Below, piece after piece: positions 37,167-45,746 of a DNA stretch of 64,000 bases. Numbering within the stretch: position 1 is the first letter of the stretch; each line of letters starts with the position of its first letter. The notes under the pieces were generated by a model. The model was not told the origin of the DNA, did not search any database, and saw only the letters and a list, made by a program, of their open reading frames with translations. Source of the DNA: Oceanidesulfovibrio indonesiensis (lineage in GTDB: Bacteria > Desulfobacterota > Desulfovibrionia > Desulfovibrionales > Desulfovibrionaceae); NCBI RefSeq assembly GCF_007625075.1, contig NZ_QMIE01000012.1, positions 62,001 to 126,000 on the forward strand, read 5' to 3'. A program made the translations under genes and the position numbers.

Positions 37167-39680
37167 TCATTTCCGGGCGGCGGCGCGCGCCGGCATGCGG
37201 ACTTCCCGCGCCATGAAAACAAACAGGATGGTGAGCGCCAGATAGCCCAGGCCGGTGAAGGTGACTCCGTTCTGCAGGCCGGCCACGGCGATGACCCAGC
37301 CGAACATGAGTGGTCCGAGCACCTGGCCGAGCCGTTCCACGGCGTTGGTCAGACCGATGGCCGTGGATTCGCCGAGATCGCGAGTGATGCGCAGGTTGAG
37401 GGCGTAGGCGTTCTGGGAGGCGAACCCGAAGCTGGCCGAAAGTCCGAGAAGCAGTACGGCCAGCGCCGCGGCCGGCAGCCCGCCCCAAATATAATAGACC
37501 AGCATGCCGGCCGCGCCGATGGCGCCGGACAGGACGATGTAGAGCCTTTTTCTGGAAGAATCGTCCACAAGCCGGCCGATGTACGGGGCCACGTAGATGA
37601 GGCAGACGCCGTAGATCATGAGGATGCGGCCGATGTCCGACTGGGTTGCTCCGGTGCGCGAAAGGTAGATTGGCAGCAGGTAGTTGAGGAAGCCGATGAG
37701 CACGAGCGCCGAGGGTAGAATGCTGAGCATGGCCAGGGCGAAGACGTCGCGGTTGGTCATGAAGCGCAGCAGCTTGCGGAAGGAAAGCCTGGTATGCGTT
37801 TCGGGCCGGGACTCTGCGGACGGAGCGCGGGTCCGGGCCGTTGCGCGCAGACACAACAGCGCGAACAGGACCACGAGAACCAGGATTGCCGAGGCTGCGT
37901 AGAACACCGACGCGTAGCCCATGCGCTGGGCCAGCATGGCCCCGGCCGCGCCGCCGCACAGGCTGCCGGCGTAGACGCCGGCGAACATGTGGGTGATGCC
38001 GCGGGCCTTTTCTCCGGGACCGGTATTGGCGATGACGAAGCCCTGAGTGGCCATGAGGCCGAGGCCGTAGCCGAGCCCCACGAGCCCGCGCGCGGCGATG
38101 AACTCCATGGCGGAGCCGGCCGCGCCGGAAAGGAAGTACCCGGCCGCGCACAGCACGAGACCGGTTACGAAAGGCTCCAGCCAGCCGCGCTTGTCGATCC
38201 ATGGGCCGGAGAAGGCGACCATCACGCCGGCCGCGCCCATCTCCACGGATATGGGCAGGCCCAGTATGATGTCCTTGGAGAGGCCGAGCATGGGCGTATA
38301 CAGCTCCTCCATGCGCAGGGGAATGAAGGACAGGCTCATGTCGATGGCGAAAAGGAAAAGGAACGCCACCGGGCGGATGACTCCGTAGAGGTCCTGGCCG
38401 CGCAGGGGCGGGGCTGTCTGCACGGCGTGTCGGGCTGCAAGGGCGGCGCCGTTGCCGGGTCGTCGGGCCGCGGACTTGCGCACGTACACCATGAAGAGAA
38501 TGGTCATCTCCACGAGAAAAAGAATGGCGATGACAGCCACGGTGCCGGCGTCCATGACGATTTCCCGGATGGCTGCGTTCAGTGTCGGCCTGGACAGCCG
38601 CACCTGGATGTAGCCTTCGGAAGTCTCGCCGCTTCCCACCTCGCGCTCCAGCGGCAGGACCACGGCGTAGCCCAGGTCAGCATCGGCGGCAGTTGCGAGT
38701 TTCTGCGGATCTGTCACGGCGCCGGTCGCATCGGCAAGGTTGAGCACCCGGCTGTCCACGGCGAGCACCGCGATATCCTGCACCTCGGGCGAGGCGCGGA
38801 CAATGCGCGCAAAGGGCTCTTCGATGTTGCGCAGCTTCTCGATGGAAACGCCCTTGTTCAGCAGGGTTTCGATGTCCCGCTCCACCAGGGAAGTGAGTTG
38901 GCGGGCCGTGATGCGCGCGATGTCCAGGTATTGGTCCCGGAAGAACTGGATGTTGTTGAGTGAGTAGAAAAGCTGCGCCCCGCCCAGCGCCAGGAGCAGA
39001 ACGGCGTAGAGCCGGGCCTTGGAGAACGTGCCGTCTGGCCTGATGCGCAGGAAGAGGAACAGGCCGAAGGCGAGCAGCAATGCCGCGCCGGCCGTGGAGA
39101 TGAGAAGAGCCTGAAGGTTATTGTCGAGACCTTGCTTGATGCGCTGATCGACGACTGCCGTGGGGAAGGCGAGAGCCAGGGTTCCGGCCAGGGCGTGGTC
39201 GGGTCCGCGTATGGGCAGGATGACATGGTACCGGCCCGCGTGGGTCTGCACCACAGGCTCGTGGTTCGATGATTGATCAAGGACTCCCGGAGGCTGCGGA
39301 CCGGTCAATTCGTTCAGCAATGCCCCGGAGTGCTTCTGGTCCAGGCTGTGGACCACGACTCCGTCCGGAGTGGCGATATACGCGCCGGAAAGTTCGGGCA
39401 TGTCCTGCCGGAGACCGTCCAGAACCTGAGGCATGCCGTAGAAGGATTCGAGGGTCTTGCCGTAACGGACCGCGCCTTCAAGCTTGAGGGCGAGATCATT
39501 GCCCACCACGCGGGCTTTGGAAACGACGGCGCGTGTGGAGAGGGTGTCCAGCGTTGCGAGAGAGAGTCCTCCATTGAAGGCCTGCGCGAGCACCAGGATG
39601 GCGAGTGAGCCGATGAGGAGCTCCAGCCGCAGGAGGAGGGGTGATTGTCGCATGGTCGGGCTCTGAAAACGTGAGCCCAT
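37167..39680 (-). CDS. major facilitator superfamily transporter fused to an N-terminal periplasmic sensor region
   Basis: An 837-residue membrane protein. Residues about 15-35 form a first helix, followed by a periplasmic region (to about 190) resembling a Cache-type sensor, and a helix pair (about 190-235). A second soluble region runs to about 380, with another helix (about 385-405). A typical 12-helix MFS domain then starts at about 430. The MFS part has the loop motif GRLVDDSSRKRLY. Sensor domains of this kind normally feed kinases or chemoreceptors, so the fusion suggests ligand-controlled transport, or a transporter that senses its substrate. The start may also be the ATG at 39653. The unknown gene above is 4 bp downstream. 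Confidence 0.75.
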   Translation of the reverse strand: MGSRFQSPTMRQSPLLLRLELLIGSLAILVLAQAFNGGLSLATLDTLSTRAVVSKARVVGNDLALKLEGAVRYGKTLESFYGMPQVLDGLRQDMPELSGAYIATPDGVVVHSLDQKHSGALLNELTGPQPPGVLDQSSNHEPVVQTHAGRYHVILPIRGPDHALAGTLALAFPTAVVDQRIKQGLDNNLQALLISTAGAALLLAFGLFLFLRIRPDGTFSKARLYAVLLLALGGAQLFYSLNNIQFFRDQYLDIARITARQLTSLVERDIETLLNKGVSIEKLRNIEEPFARIVRASPEVQDIAVLAVDSRVLNLADATGAVTDPQKLATAADADLGYAVVLPLEREVGSGETSEGYIQVRLSRPTLNAAIREIVMDAGTVAVIAILFLVEMTILFMVYVRKSAARRPGNGAALAARHAVQTAPPLRGQDLYGVIRPVAFLFLFAIDMSLSFIPLRMEELYTPMLGLSKDIILGLPISVEMGAAGVMVAFSGPWIDKRGWLEPFVTGLVLCAAGYFLSGAAGSAMEFIAARGLVGLGYGLGLMATQGFVIANTGPGEKARGITHMFAGVYAGSLCGGAAGAMLAQRMGYASVFYAASAILVLVVLFALLCLRATARTRAPSAESRPETHTRLSFRKLLRFMTNRDVFALAMLSILPSALVLIGFLNYLLPIYLSRTGATQSDIGRILMIYGVCLIYVAPYIGRLVDDSSRKRLYIVLSGAIGAAGMLVYYIWGGLPAAALAVLLLGLSASFGFASQNAYALNLRITRDLGESTAIGLTNAVERLGQVLGPLMFGWVIAVAGLQNGVTFTGLGYLALTILFVFMAREVRMPARAAARK

Positions 39681-39769
39681 GGTATTGTATTCGCCTTCCC
39701 TGTCAAGAAGTCATACGCGCGCGGCCGGTGCAGTCGGCGAAACCGGGGCGGGACAATGCTGTTGACGGA

Positions 39770-40393
39770 TCAGTGGCGCAGCTTGCCGAGGATTTCGAAC
39801 CCGCCGCCACGCGGCTCCAGCACGATGATTTCCCCTTCGGCGAGATATCGGCCGGTGAGTGCTTCGATGTTTGCCTGATGTGTGACGAGCAGGATGTTTC
39901 CCTCCTGCGGCTCCTCGCTCACGAATCTGGCCAGTTCACGGGTCTGCCGCTCGGCTGCCTCTGGATTTTGGAAGAAAGAGTTGATCAAGGGCAGGGGTTC
40001 CACGCGAGCCAGGCCGAGGAGTTCGGCCGTCTCCATGGCGCGGCACCATTCGCTGGCGTAGACCCGGGCAAAGGGAATGCCGCGTGAGCTGATCTCCCTG
40101 CCCAGACGCACGGCCTGCTTCCGGCCTTCATCGGACAAGAGGCGCTGGGTGGAGCAGTCGCCAAGGGTGAAGTCGTCGGGATCGCCCACACCCGGCGCCA
40201 GGGCGTGCCGCATGAGCATCACATGGCCGCCGGTCCTCAGTTCGCGCCAGAGGGGTTCTGAAGGCGCATCCTGCGCAAGGACCGTAACGGCCGTCGCGGC
40301 AAGGACGAACGCCATCGTCGCGGCGAATGCGACCAGTGCGCTGGAAGCACGGACAAGCCGGTGCAGATCAGGGCAAGGACGACGCCTGGCCAT
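39770..40393 (-). CDS. exported histidine phosphatase superfamily protein
   Basis: A 207-residue protein with an N-terminal signal/anchor (about 15-40). The phosphatase fold has the catalytic-type motif LMRHALAPG (RHG-like, here RHA) near 59-67. The family's second conserved region, ASEWCRAMETAELL, carries Arg and Glu, and LLVTHQANIEALTG provides the second catalytic His. Members dephosphorylate small molecules or act on phosphohistidine; the substrate here is unknown. Confidence 0.85.
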   Translation of the reverse strand: MARRRPCPDLHRLVRASSALVAFAATMAFVLAATAVTVLAQDAPSEPLWRELRTGGHVMLMRHALAPGVGDPDDFTLGDCSTQRLLSDEGRKQAVRLGREISSRGIPFARVYASEWCRAMETAELLGLARVEPLPLINSFFQNPEAAERQTRELARFVSEEPQEGNILLVTHQANIEALTGRYLAEGEIIVLEPRGGGFEILGKLRH

Positions 40394-40467
40394 GGTTCCT
40401 CCTGGCTGGATACGGCAAGGAAATCATATCAAGCCACAATAGCACGTTCTCCGTCTTGGGCCAAACT

Positions 40468-40881
40468 TCACGCATCTGGAACAGACGTTTCCGCATGCTC
40501 CATGAACGCAGTCCTGCTGGCGGCGATGCCCTCGTCGGAGCCGAAACCGAAGTCCTCGGCATAGGGACCGTTCTCGAACGTGATTTGTTGGTGATGTTCC
40601 GGGCAATAGAAGCGATTCACTGTACGCGCACCGCAGATGCGGCACGGATAAAGCCGGCTTCCAGGCGCGGGGCCCGGGCTCGGGTCGGTGTCCATGGCGT
40701 CGGATCGGCCGCGGTGGGGTTGCGCCCCGGCCGCGGCGGCGCCGAATGCGTTGTCGAGGGCTGCCATCCTGCAAGCCCGGCAGAAGTGTCCCGTTCCGGG
40801 CGTCTTGGAAAGGCGCGAGGGCATGCAGTAGAAAGTCTCGCCGCAGCGGGTGCATGTTTTCTTCACTGGCAACTCGTTCAC
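40468..40881 (-). CDS. small protein with two zinc-ribbon-like Cys clusters
   Basis: A 137-residue protein of unknown function. Two metal-site-like clusters are seen: CTRCGETFYC with HFCRACR (about 10-35), and CRICGARTVNRFYCPEHH (about 75-95). The linker between them is Ala/Pro/Gly-rich. GTG at 40881 has GGAG seven bases before it and is preferred to the TTG upstream. It lies in a patch of small orphan genes on the minus strand. A nucleic-acid-binding role is possible, but nothing shows it. Confidence 0.65.
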   Translation of the reverse strand: MNELPVKKTCTRCGETFYCMPSRLSKTPGTGHFCRACRMAALDNAFGAAAAGAQPHRGRSDAMDTDPSPGPAPGSRLYPCRICGARTVNRFYCPEHHQQITFENGPYAEDFGFGSDEGIAASRTAFMEHAETSVPDA

Positions 40882-40906
40882 GTTACGACTCCTCAATGTC
40901 TCAGGT

Positions 40907-41161
40907 TCATTCGATGTCCGGCCAACAATCGCGCTCTGGTTCCGGTGCTACGTCTTTGAACCGGTCGCCGGGAATTCTTCCGGCCAGTCGCGCGAACGGA
41001 TCGCCGCAATCCGGCAAACGGCCCCCGGTTTCCTCTGCCTCAAAAGGAGCATGTCCATGCGGGACAGCCACCCAACACGTCCCGGCGCCTGTGCCCACCC
41101 GCCGTTCGGCAAATCCTTCGAGCGGGTCGAGACGCAGACGCGGCGGACAGAAAAAGCGCAT
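40907..41161 (-). CDS. hypothetical small protein
   Basis: A possible 84-residue protein with no recognisable motif. The ribosome-binding site is weak (GAGACACACC before ATG). It is included because it falls in step with the two neighbouring small genes on the same strand (gaps of 25 and 57 bp), but it may be spurious. An upstream start at 41191 is also possible. Confidence 0.35.
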   Translation of the reverse strand: MRFFCPPRLRLDPLEGFAERRVGTGAGTCWVAVPHGHAPFEAEETGGRLPDCGDPFARLAGRIPGDRFKDVAPEPERDCWPDIE

Positions 41162-41218
41162 GGTGTGTCTCGTTTGCGAAACAAGCTCCAAAATGTGTTC
41201 TCAGAAGGGACGGCAAGG

Positions 41219-41464
41219 CTATGTATTGCTACGCGCCGAGTCTTGTGCCGAGGCCATACGACTTCCCTTGTGCGCTTCTGGCTTTGCGTCGGCATCCTGC
41301 TCCAGCAGTTCGGCTATTTCTGCGATGCGCCGCCCGAACAGGCCAATAATGTATGCATTTCCGGCAGTTTGCCGGGTTCCCCTGGTGGCCATGCCGCCCA
41401 GACACTCTTCCATGAAGGACATGGCGTCGGACAGCTCATAGAGCTCCACGATAATTGAATTCAT
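41219..41464 (-). CDS. hypothetical small protein
   Basis: An 81-residue protein of unknown function. The N-terminal two thirds is predicted helical (IVELYELSDAMSFMEE and IIGLFGRRIAEIAELL). The ribosome-binding site is good: AAGGGGAG four bases before the ATG. It is the first of three small genes on this strand. No antitoxin-like DNA-binding motif was seen. Confidence 0.6.
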   Translation of the reverse strand: MNSIIVELYELSDAMSFMEECLGGMATRGTRQTAGNAYIIGLFGRRIAEIAELLEQDADAKPEAHKGSRMASAQDSARSNT

Positions 41465-42070
41465 ACTACTCCCCTTGAGTCAGTTCGCCTGAGCGATAGT
41501 GTAAATGTGTTGACTTATATAGTCTGCTGTTTGGAGTCCTGTCAACCGAAGTCCTTAAATTTCAAAGCCTTGCGTTCTGTGGGCAAATTTTGGAAAATAT
41601 TTGCCTTTTTCCTTCCGGCGGTGATGCTGCTCAAAGAACATAGAAGAAAGGAATCAAGGTGTTCAGGGGGAAATCAGTCCACCCAGCCCTGGCCTTTCGG
41701 TTGTTCTGAGGTCCTATGCGACGATCGGGGTGGCTGACGCGCCGGGCCCGGAATTGGCAGCAGGCATGGGGATTCGTATGCCATCGGAGCGGGTGGAAGA
41801 TGGTATTGAAGGGGCCTTGTGCCCGGCGCGTTTTGCGCTAAATCAGGCGCGATCGGGAAATTCAGCGCGTTGGGCGCTTGTTGCCCGGCCCGGCGGCGCT
41901 GCCTTGCCGCTGGGCCGACTTGCGCCGGCTGTGAAGACGGCGTGGCGAGCTGTCAGGTGTTGCTGTGCAGTCAGGGGCCCTAAAGAAAGGCAGCAAATAG
42001 TCGATGAGGCTCGTGCATCCTTGGGGAAAGCCTCTGCCGCCGGATGGTCCGGCTGTGGGGGCTTTTCTTG
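41465..42070. other. 606-bp non-coding region
   Basis: An open frame on the plus strand (41730-42197) runs through the end of the repressor gene and has no ribosome-binding site or family resemblance. The first 150 bp is AT-richer. A stem-loop at the right end (42033-42059) is listed separately. The GC-rich 41820-42030 stretch could encode a structured RNA, but I cannot match a known family. Confidence 0.6.
42033..42059 (-). terminator. stem-loop after the S24 repressor gene, possible bidirectional terminator
   Basis: AGCC...GCCGGA pairs with TCCGGC...GGCT (loop TGG). In the plus direction it continues into CTTTTCTTG; in the minus direction the repressor transcript would meet it just after its stop and then TTTCCCC. 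So it may work both ways. Confidence 0.55.
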
Positions 42071-42805
42071 TTATTTCCGTGTCATGTCGGACCACGCCCA
42101 GACCACGCGGCCGATGAGGGCCCTGGTGATGTCTCCGTCGTATTCGGCTTCGAAGTCGAACGTGCGGGGCGGGTGCTCTACGGCGTTGTCCGAGTAGAAG
42201 ACGATGTTGAGCCCGTGTCGTTTTCGCTCGAAGACAACTCGCTTGACGGATTTGGCGTACTCGGGCCCGGGCTCCTGGACGAGGAAGATGTTTCCGGGCG
42301 GGGCCGGTTCGGCATGGATGTCGTTGCGGTCTAGCAGAATGATGTCCAGCGGGTTGAGGGTGGGCGCCATGGACCGCTGGTTTTCGCCCACCTCCACAGC
42401 CAGCAGGTTTGAGCGGTTGAGTACAGAGCGATGGTAGCGGTAGACGAGAATCCAGCTGTGGATCTCCGCCGGGCCCATGATGTCGGGGCCGGCGCCGGCT
42501 TGTCCCACCAGGGGCACGGCCAGATAGCGCTCGCTGTCCGCCGGCGGGCCGTCTGTAGCGCTGACTTTCTCGGCGTCTACAAAGCAGACCTCGCGGATGG
42601 TGTCCTGTGGCTCGTCCGGTAGTTGCACCGTAGCGCCGAGCTTTTCCATCCAGTCGAACAGGGCTTCGGCAGGCCGGGAGTCGCCGCGGAGGATTTTGTG
42701 GAAAGTCGAGCGGGCAGCGCCAAGATTTTCCGCGAGCCTGGCCGTGCTGCCTGCGGCTTCTGCCTCGCGATTGAGCCAGGCGATAATTTTGTCGTACATT
42801 TTCAT
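42071..42805 (-). CDS. LexA/CI-type repressor with S24 peptidase domain
   Basis: A 244-residue transcriptional repressor typical of prophages and integrative elements. It has an N-terminal helix-turn-helix (about 20-60; RLAENLGAARSTFHKIL) and a C-terminal S24 peptidase domain with nucleophile Ser in SMAPTLNPLDIILLD and a Lys in YAKSVKRVVF, the SOS-induced self-cleavage pair. GAGGA lies before the ATG. It is divergent from the excisionase-like gene, and the intervening 137 bp should hold their operators. Confidence 0.88.
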   Translation of the reverse strand: MKMYDKIIAWLNREAEAAGSTARLAENLGAARSTFHKILRGDSRPAEALFDWMEKLGATVQLPDEPQDTIREVCFVDAEKVSATDGPPADSERYLAVPLVGQAGAGPDIMGPAEIHSWILVYRYHRSVLNRSNLLAVEVGENQRSMAPTLNPLDIILLDRNDIHAEPAPPGNIFLVQEPGPEYAKSVKRVVFERKRHGLNIVFYSDNAVEHPPRTFDFEAEYDGDITRALIGRVVWAWSDMTRK

Positions 42806-42856
42806 GTGATCCTCGATTGTTGGTGATCTGCTCTGCCGTTTCTTAATCGAGACGTG

Positions 42857-42886
42857 TTGACAGCAATTTCTCTTTTTCGGTACAAA
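42857..42886 (+). promoter_or_regulatory. promoter of the excisionase-like gene
   Basis: TTGACA (42857-42862) followed after 18 bp by TACAAA (42881-42886), or by GTACAA after 17. It lies between the divergent repressor and excisionase-like genes, so it is the likely target of the repressor. Confidence 0.65.
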
Positions 42887-42942
42887 AAAAGCGAGCCCAA
42901 GTCAATGGGCGGGGAATATCGCAATGCGCGCAAGGAGCTGTC

Positions 42943-43182
42943 ATGGGCAAGATCGTCATCGCCGGACTGGAAAACATGGCCCAGGAAATGGGCTGTTCCA
43001 AGAAGACCGTATATAAGTGGATACGCGAGCGGGATTTCCCCGCATTCAAGCTCGACGGAGTCTGGCGGGTGATGCCCCGGGATATCGAGGCGTGGCTTGC
43101 AGCGCAACGGGCGGAAGCGGAGCGAAGCGAGCCGGACGGCAGAAGCGGAGGCCAATTCGGTAGCCGGAACATCTATGCGTGA
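42943..43182 (+). CDS. excisionase-like helix-turn-helix protein
   Basis: A 79-residue protein with a MerR/excisionase-type (HTH_17) winged helix: MAQEMGCSKKTVYKWIRERDFPAFKL, then the wing DGVWRVMPRDIEAWLAAQ. AAGGAG lies five bases before the ATG. Such proteins control excision or early lytic genes. It faces away from the S24 repressor, as in a temperate phage switch. No integrase is found in the window, so it is probably a remnant or a recruited regulator. Confidence 0.82.
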   Translation: MGKIVIAGLENMAQEMGCSKKTVYKWIRERDFPAFKLDGVWRVMPRDIEAWLAAQRAEAERSEPDGRSGGQFGSRNIYA

Positions 43183-43225
43183 AAATTCTTCGACGCAATG
43201 CAGGTCCCGGCCGTTCAGGGGGGGC

Positions 43226-44275
43226 TCAGTGTCCGTCTTCGTCCAGCCAGGGGGGGCGGTAGCCAGCATGCGCGCGGGACCGTGAAACATCACGCTCCTG
43301 CACGGCGGCCGGGGTAACGAAAGGCTGCTCGCCGCCGAGATCGGAGGCCCTGCGGCGGTCGTTGTCCGCCGCGTCGGGATCGCCCAGGGCTTCATGCACG
43401 GCAGCGCGCGCATTGAAGATGTCCGGGCGGTAGGGGTTACGCTCTATGGCCTTGGCGAGCATCCGCAGCGCACCGTTCAGGTCGCCATGTTCGGCACACC
43501 GCGTGGCTTTGTCCACAAACCGTTCCACATCATTCAGCGATTCCGGCGCGAACAGCCGGTAGACGAACCATCCAGCCAAAAGCAGCAGGGTCCCCAGGAA
43601 TCCGACGATCGAGGCGCTGTGGATCGTGCGCCATGGCCCGCCGAATCGCGCGAGGACGTCATAGTCCGTCACGAAGATGGTCTCGCAGGCGCCATCGCCT
43701 GTGTCGGTGCGCGTGGTGCTCGTGCCGCGCTCGAATCCCTGGTCGTGAGAGTACTGCGCGAGATATCCGCGGATGCGCACCTGGTCGCCTACGTCCGTAT
43801 TGCGCAGGGCCGAGGCTATGCGCGGATCGTCCGTGAGCAGATGGTTGTTGGAGAGTCGGCTTTGCTCGAAAGCGCTCCATGTAGCGCTGTCGGATGACGA
43901 AACGTAGCAGGTGTAGGAGCCGCTGGAGTATGAGAGCTTCGTGTAGATGTCGGATTCCACGTTCGAGCCCCAGACCACGCACAGGTCCTTCACGTTGAGG
44001 GTGTCTCCCCACACATCGTGATAATAGTCGAACATTCCGTCCGTATCGTGGCAGGACACGACGAGGCCATGAAGATCGTACGAGTACAGCGGAGTGATGG
44101 TGTAGTCCACGTGCTCGCCGCGAACGGTGAAGGGCTGCATCTCCAGTCGCTCCTGCACCGGTTCCGCCAGCAGCCTCGGGTCTATGGCCGAAGGCGCAGG
44201 CAGACCCGTCTTCAGATACCAGGAAACGAGAAGCAGAATGAGAAAGAGCAGGCAGGCGATCTTTACGTGGCGCAT
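43226..44275 (-). CDS. membrane protein with C-terminal TPR-like region, unknown function
   Basis: A 349-residue protein. A first membrane helix lies at about 5-21, then a soluble extracytoplasmic region with several Cys (SCHDTDG, DLCVVWG, YTCYVSS, GACETIF). A second helix lies at about 225-243 and is followed by a cytoplasmic tail containing TPR-like repeats (about 255-320; HGDLNGALRMLAKAIERNPYRP). Function unknown. It sits among orphan genes. It has no strong ribosome-binding site. Confidence 0.6.
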   Translation of the reverse strand: MRHVKIACLLFLILLLVSWYLKTGLPAPSAIDPRLLAEPVQERLEMQPFTVRGEHVDYTITPLYSYDLHGLVVSCHDTDGMFDYYHDVWGDTLNVKDLCVVWGSNVESDIYTKLSYSSGSYTCYVSSSDSATWSAFEQSRLSNNHLLTDDPRIASALRNTDVGDQVRIRGYLAQYSHDQGFERGTSTTRTDTGDGACETIFVTDYDVLARFGGPWRTIHSASIVGFLGTLLLLAGWFVYRLFAPESLNDVERFVDKATRCAEHGDLNGALRMLAKAIERNPYRPDIFNARAAVHEALGDPDAADNDRRRASDLGGEQPFVTPAAVQERDVSRSRAHAGYRPPWLDEDGH

Positions 44276-44509
44276 GCCGTTTTCTCAGTGTAGGGTGTGA
44301 GCGGCGCCTGGACGACGGCGCAGGGTGCGGGAGCGGCGGATAGAATCAGGAGCCGTGCAGATGCAGGCGTACGGCAGGCGGCGCTGTATGTTTGACGCCG
44401 CCTCCACGGAGGCGGGGGTGTTCCGCAGCAGGGCGGGCGCTGTTCGCTCTGTGAGGGCATGGCCGGAAGAGGTCGACTCTCGGTCTGGCAGGCTGAATGC
44501 TCACGATCG

Positions 44510-44722
44510 CTATGATTGGTCGCGGTCGTTCTGCCCGGCATCCTGAGCGTTGTCCCGCAACGATTCGCGGCGTTTTTCCATGCGCTCCACGTCACGCAGG
44601 GAGGGGCAGACCAGCAGATCCTTGGTGGAGTCATAGAACCGCTTGGAGCTGTACCAAATGCAGTCGCGGCGCATATTGGTGATACGTTTGCTGATGATGG
44701 TGTTGCGCAACGGTCTGGGCAT
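44510..44722 (-). CDS. small basic hypothetical protein
   Basis: A 70-residue protein rich in Arg and Asp with no known motif. GGAGGGAG lies upstream of the ATG, about ten bases away. A role cannot be inferred. It is in the accessory patch with the genes above. Confidence 0.5.
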   Translation of the reverse strand: MPRPLRNTIISKRITNMRRDCIWYSSKRFYDSTKDLLVCPSLRDVERMEKRRESLRDNAQDAGQNDRDQS

Positions 44723-44886
44723 TCGATTTTCTCCCTCCGCTGGAGTGTGTGCCGGTAGTGCCCGGCATGGTCAGGGCGTGTTCATGGGTGCGTTGCCATT
44801 CTGCATCGTGATGTTCGACAGTTTACGAAAATAGCGCCAAATGTCTAGAAAATACGGAGTCATGCTTTTCGGTGGAGGAAGGGTGC

Positions 44887-45684
44887 ATGGTAGGTGAGAT
44901 CATAGAAATAGGCCCTTTGCAGCTTGTAGTGGGGCTGTTGTTCATTCTGGTGGCCCAGGGCGCCTCGCTGGCGTGGAGGCTGGGGCTCGGCCGGGACCTC
45001 CTGGTGGGCACGGCGCGCACCTTCGCGCAGCTGTTGCTCATGGGCTACGTGCTCCGGTTCATCTTCGAACTGGACCTCGCATGGGTCACCATTGGCGTGT
45101 TCTGCATCATGTCGGCCGCGGCCGCGCAGGTGGCTAGCGGCCGGGTGAAGGAGCGGCGCATACCTTTTCTGCTGCCGCTTTCCGTCACCATGTTTCTTTC
45201 ATTCTTCCTGGTATCGTATGTGGTGACGGCGGTAGTCGTGGGGGCGGAGCCATGGTGGCGGCCGCAGTACTTCATTCCGCTGGCCGGCATGGTTGTCGGC
45301 AATTCCATGACTGCCGTGGCAATCGCTCTGGACCGGCTGCTCAGCGAGCTCTCCTCCCGTCGCAATGAAGTGGAGATGTTGCTTTCGCTGGGCGCCTCGC
45401 CGGATGAAGCCAGCCGGGACATGGTGCGCCAGGCCATGCGAGCGGGCATGATCCCGGCCATCAATTCGATGATGGCCGTGGGCCTGGTGTTCATACCCGG
45501 CATGATGACCGGCCAGATAATCGCCGGAGCCGACCCTGCGAATGCCGTACGTTATCAGATCGTAGTGATGCTCATGATTACCGCATCCTGCGCCCTGGGC
45601 TCGCTTGGGGTGGTGCTCTGGGTCCGGCGGCGCTGTTTCGGCAGATTCGGCGAACTGCTGCTTGCCCATGGTCGCAGCTCATGA
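44887..45684 (+). CDS. FetB-like (UPF0014) ABC transporter permease
   Basis: A 265-residue membrane protein with about seven helices, matching the FetB/YbbM family, permease of an iron-export ABC transporter in E. coli. Characteristic parts: RDLLVGTARTFAQLLLMGYVL, FIPLAGMVVGNSMTAVAIAL and FIPGMMTGQIIAGADP with its charged turn. The ATP-binding partner FetA is not in the window. GGAGGAAGG precedes the ATG. The substrate-binding-protein gene starts near its stop. Confidence 0.85.
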   Translation: MVGEIIEIGPLQLVVGLLFILVAQGASLAWRLGLGRDLLVGTARTFAQLLLMGYVLRFIFELDLAWVTIGVFCIMSAAAAQVASGRVKERRIPFLLPLSVTMFLSFFLVSYVVTAVVVGAEPWWRPQYFIPLAGMVVGNSMTAVAIALDRLLSELSSRRNEVEMLLSLGASPDEASRDMVRQAMRAGMIPAINSMMAVGLVFIPGMMTGQIIAGADPANAVRYQIVVMLMITASCALGSLGVVLWVRRRCFGRFGELLLAHGRSS

Positions 45685-45746
45685 CGGACATGCTGTTCAA
45701 TCTGGATGTGTTTTTTCTACGAAAACATGATATCGGTCAAAATGGC

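Noticed and set aside
41730-42197. Plus-strand frame of 155 codons crossing the repressor gene's end
   Set aside because: No ribosome-binding site, no recognisable domain, overlaps a well-supported gene on the other strand.
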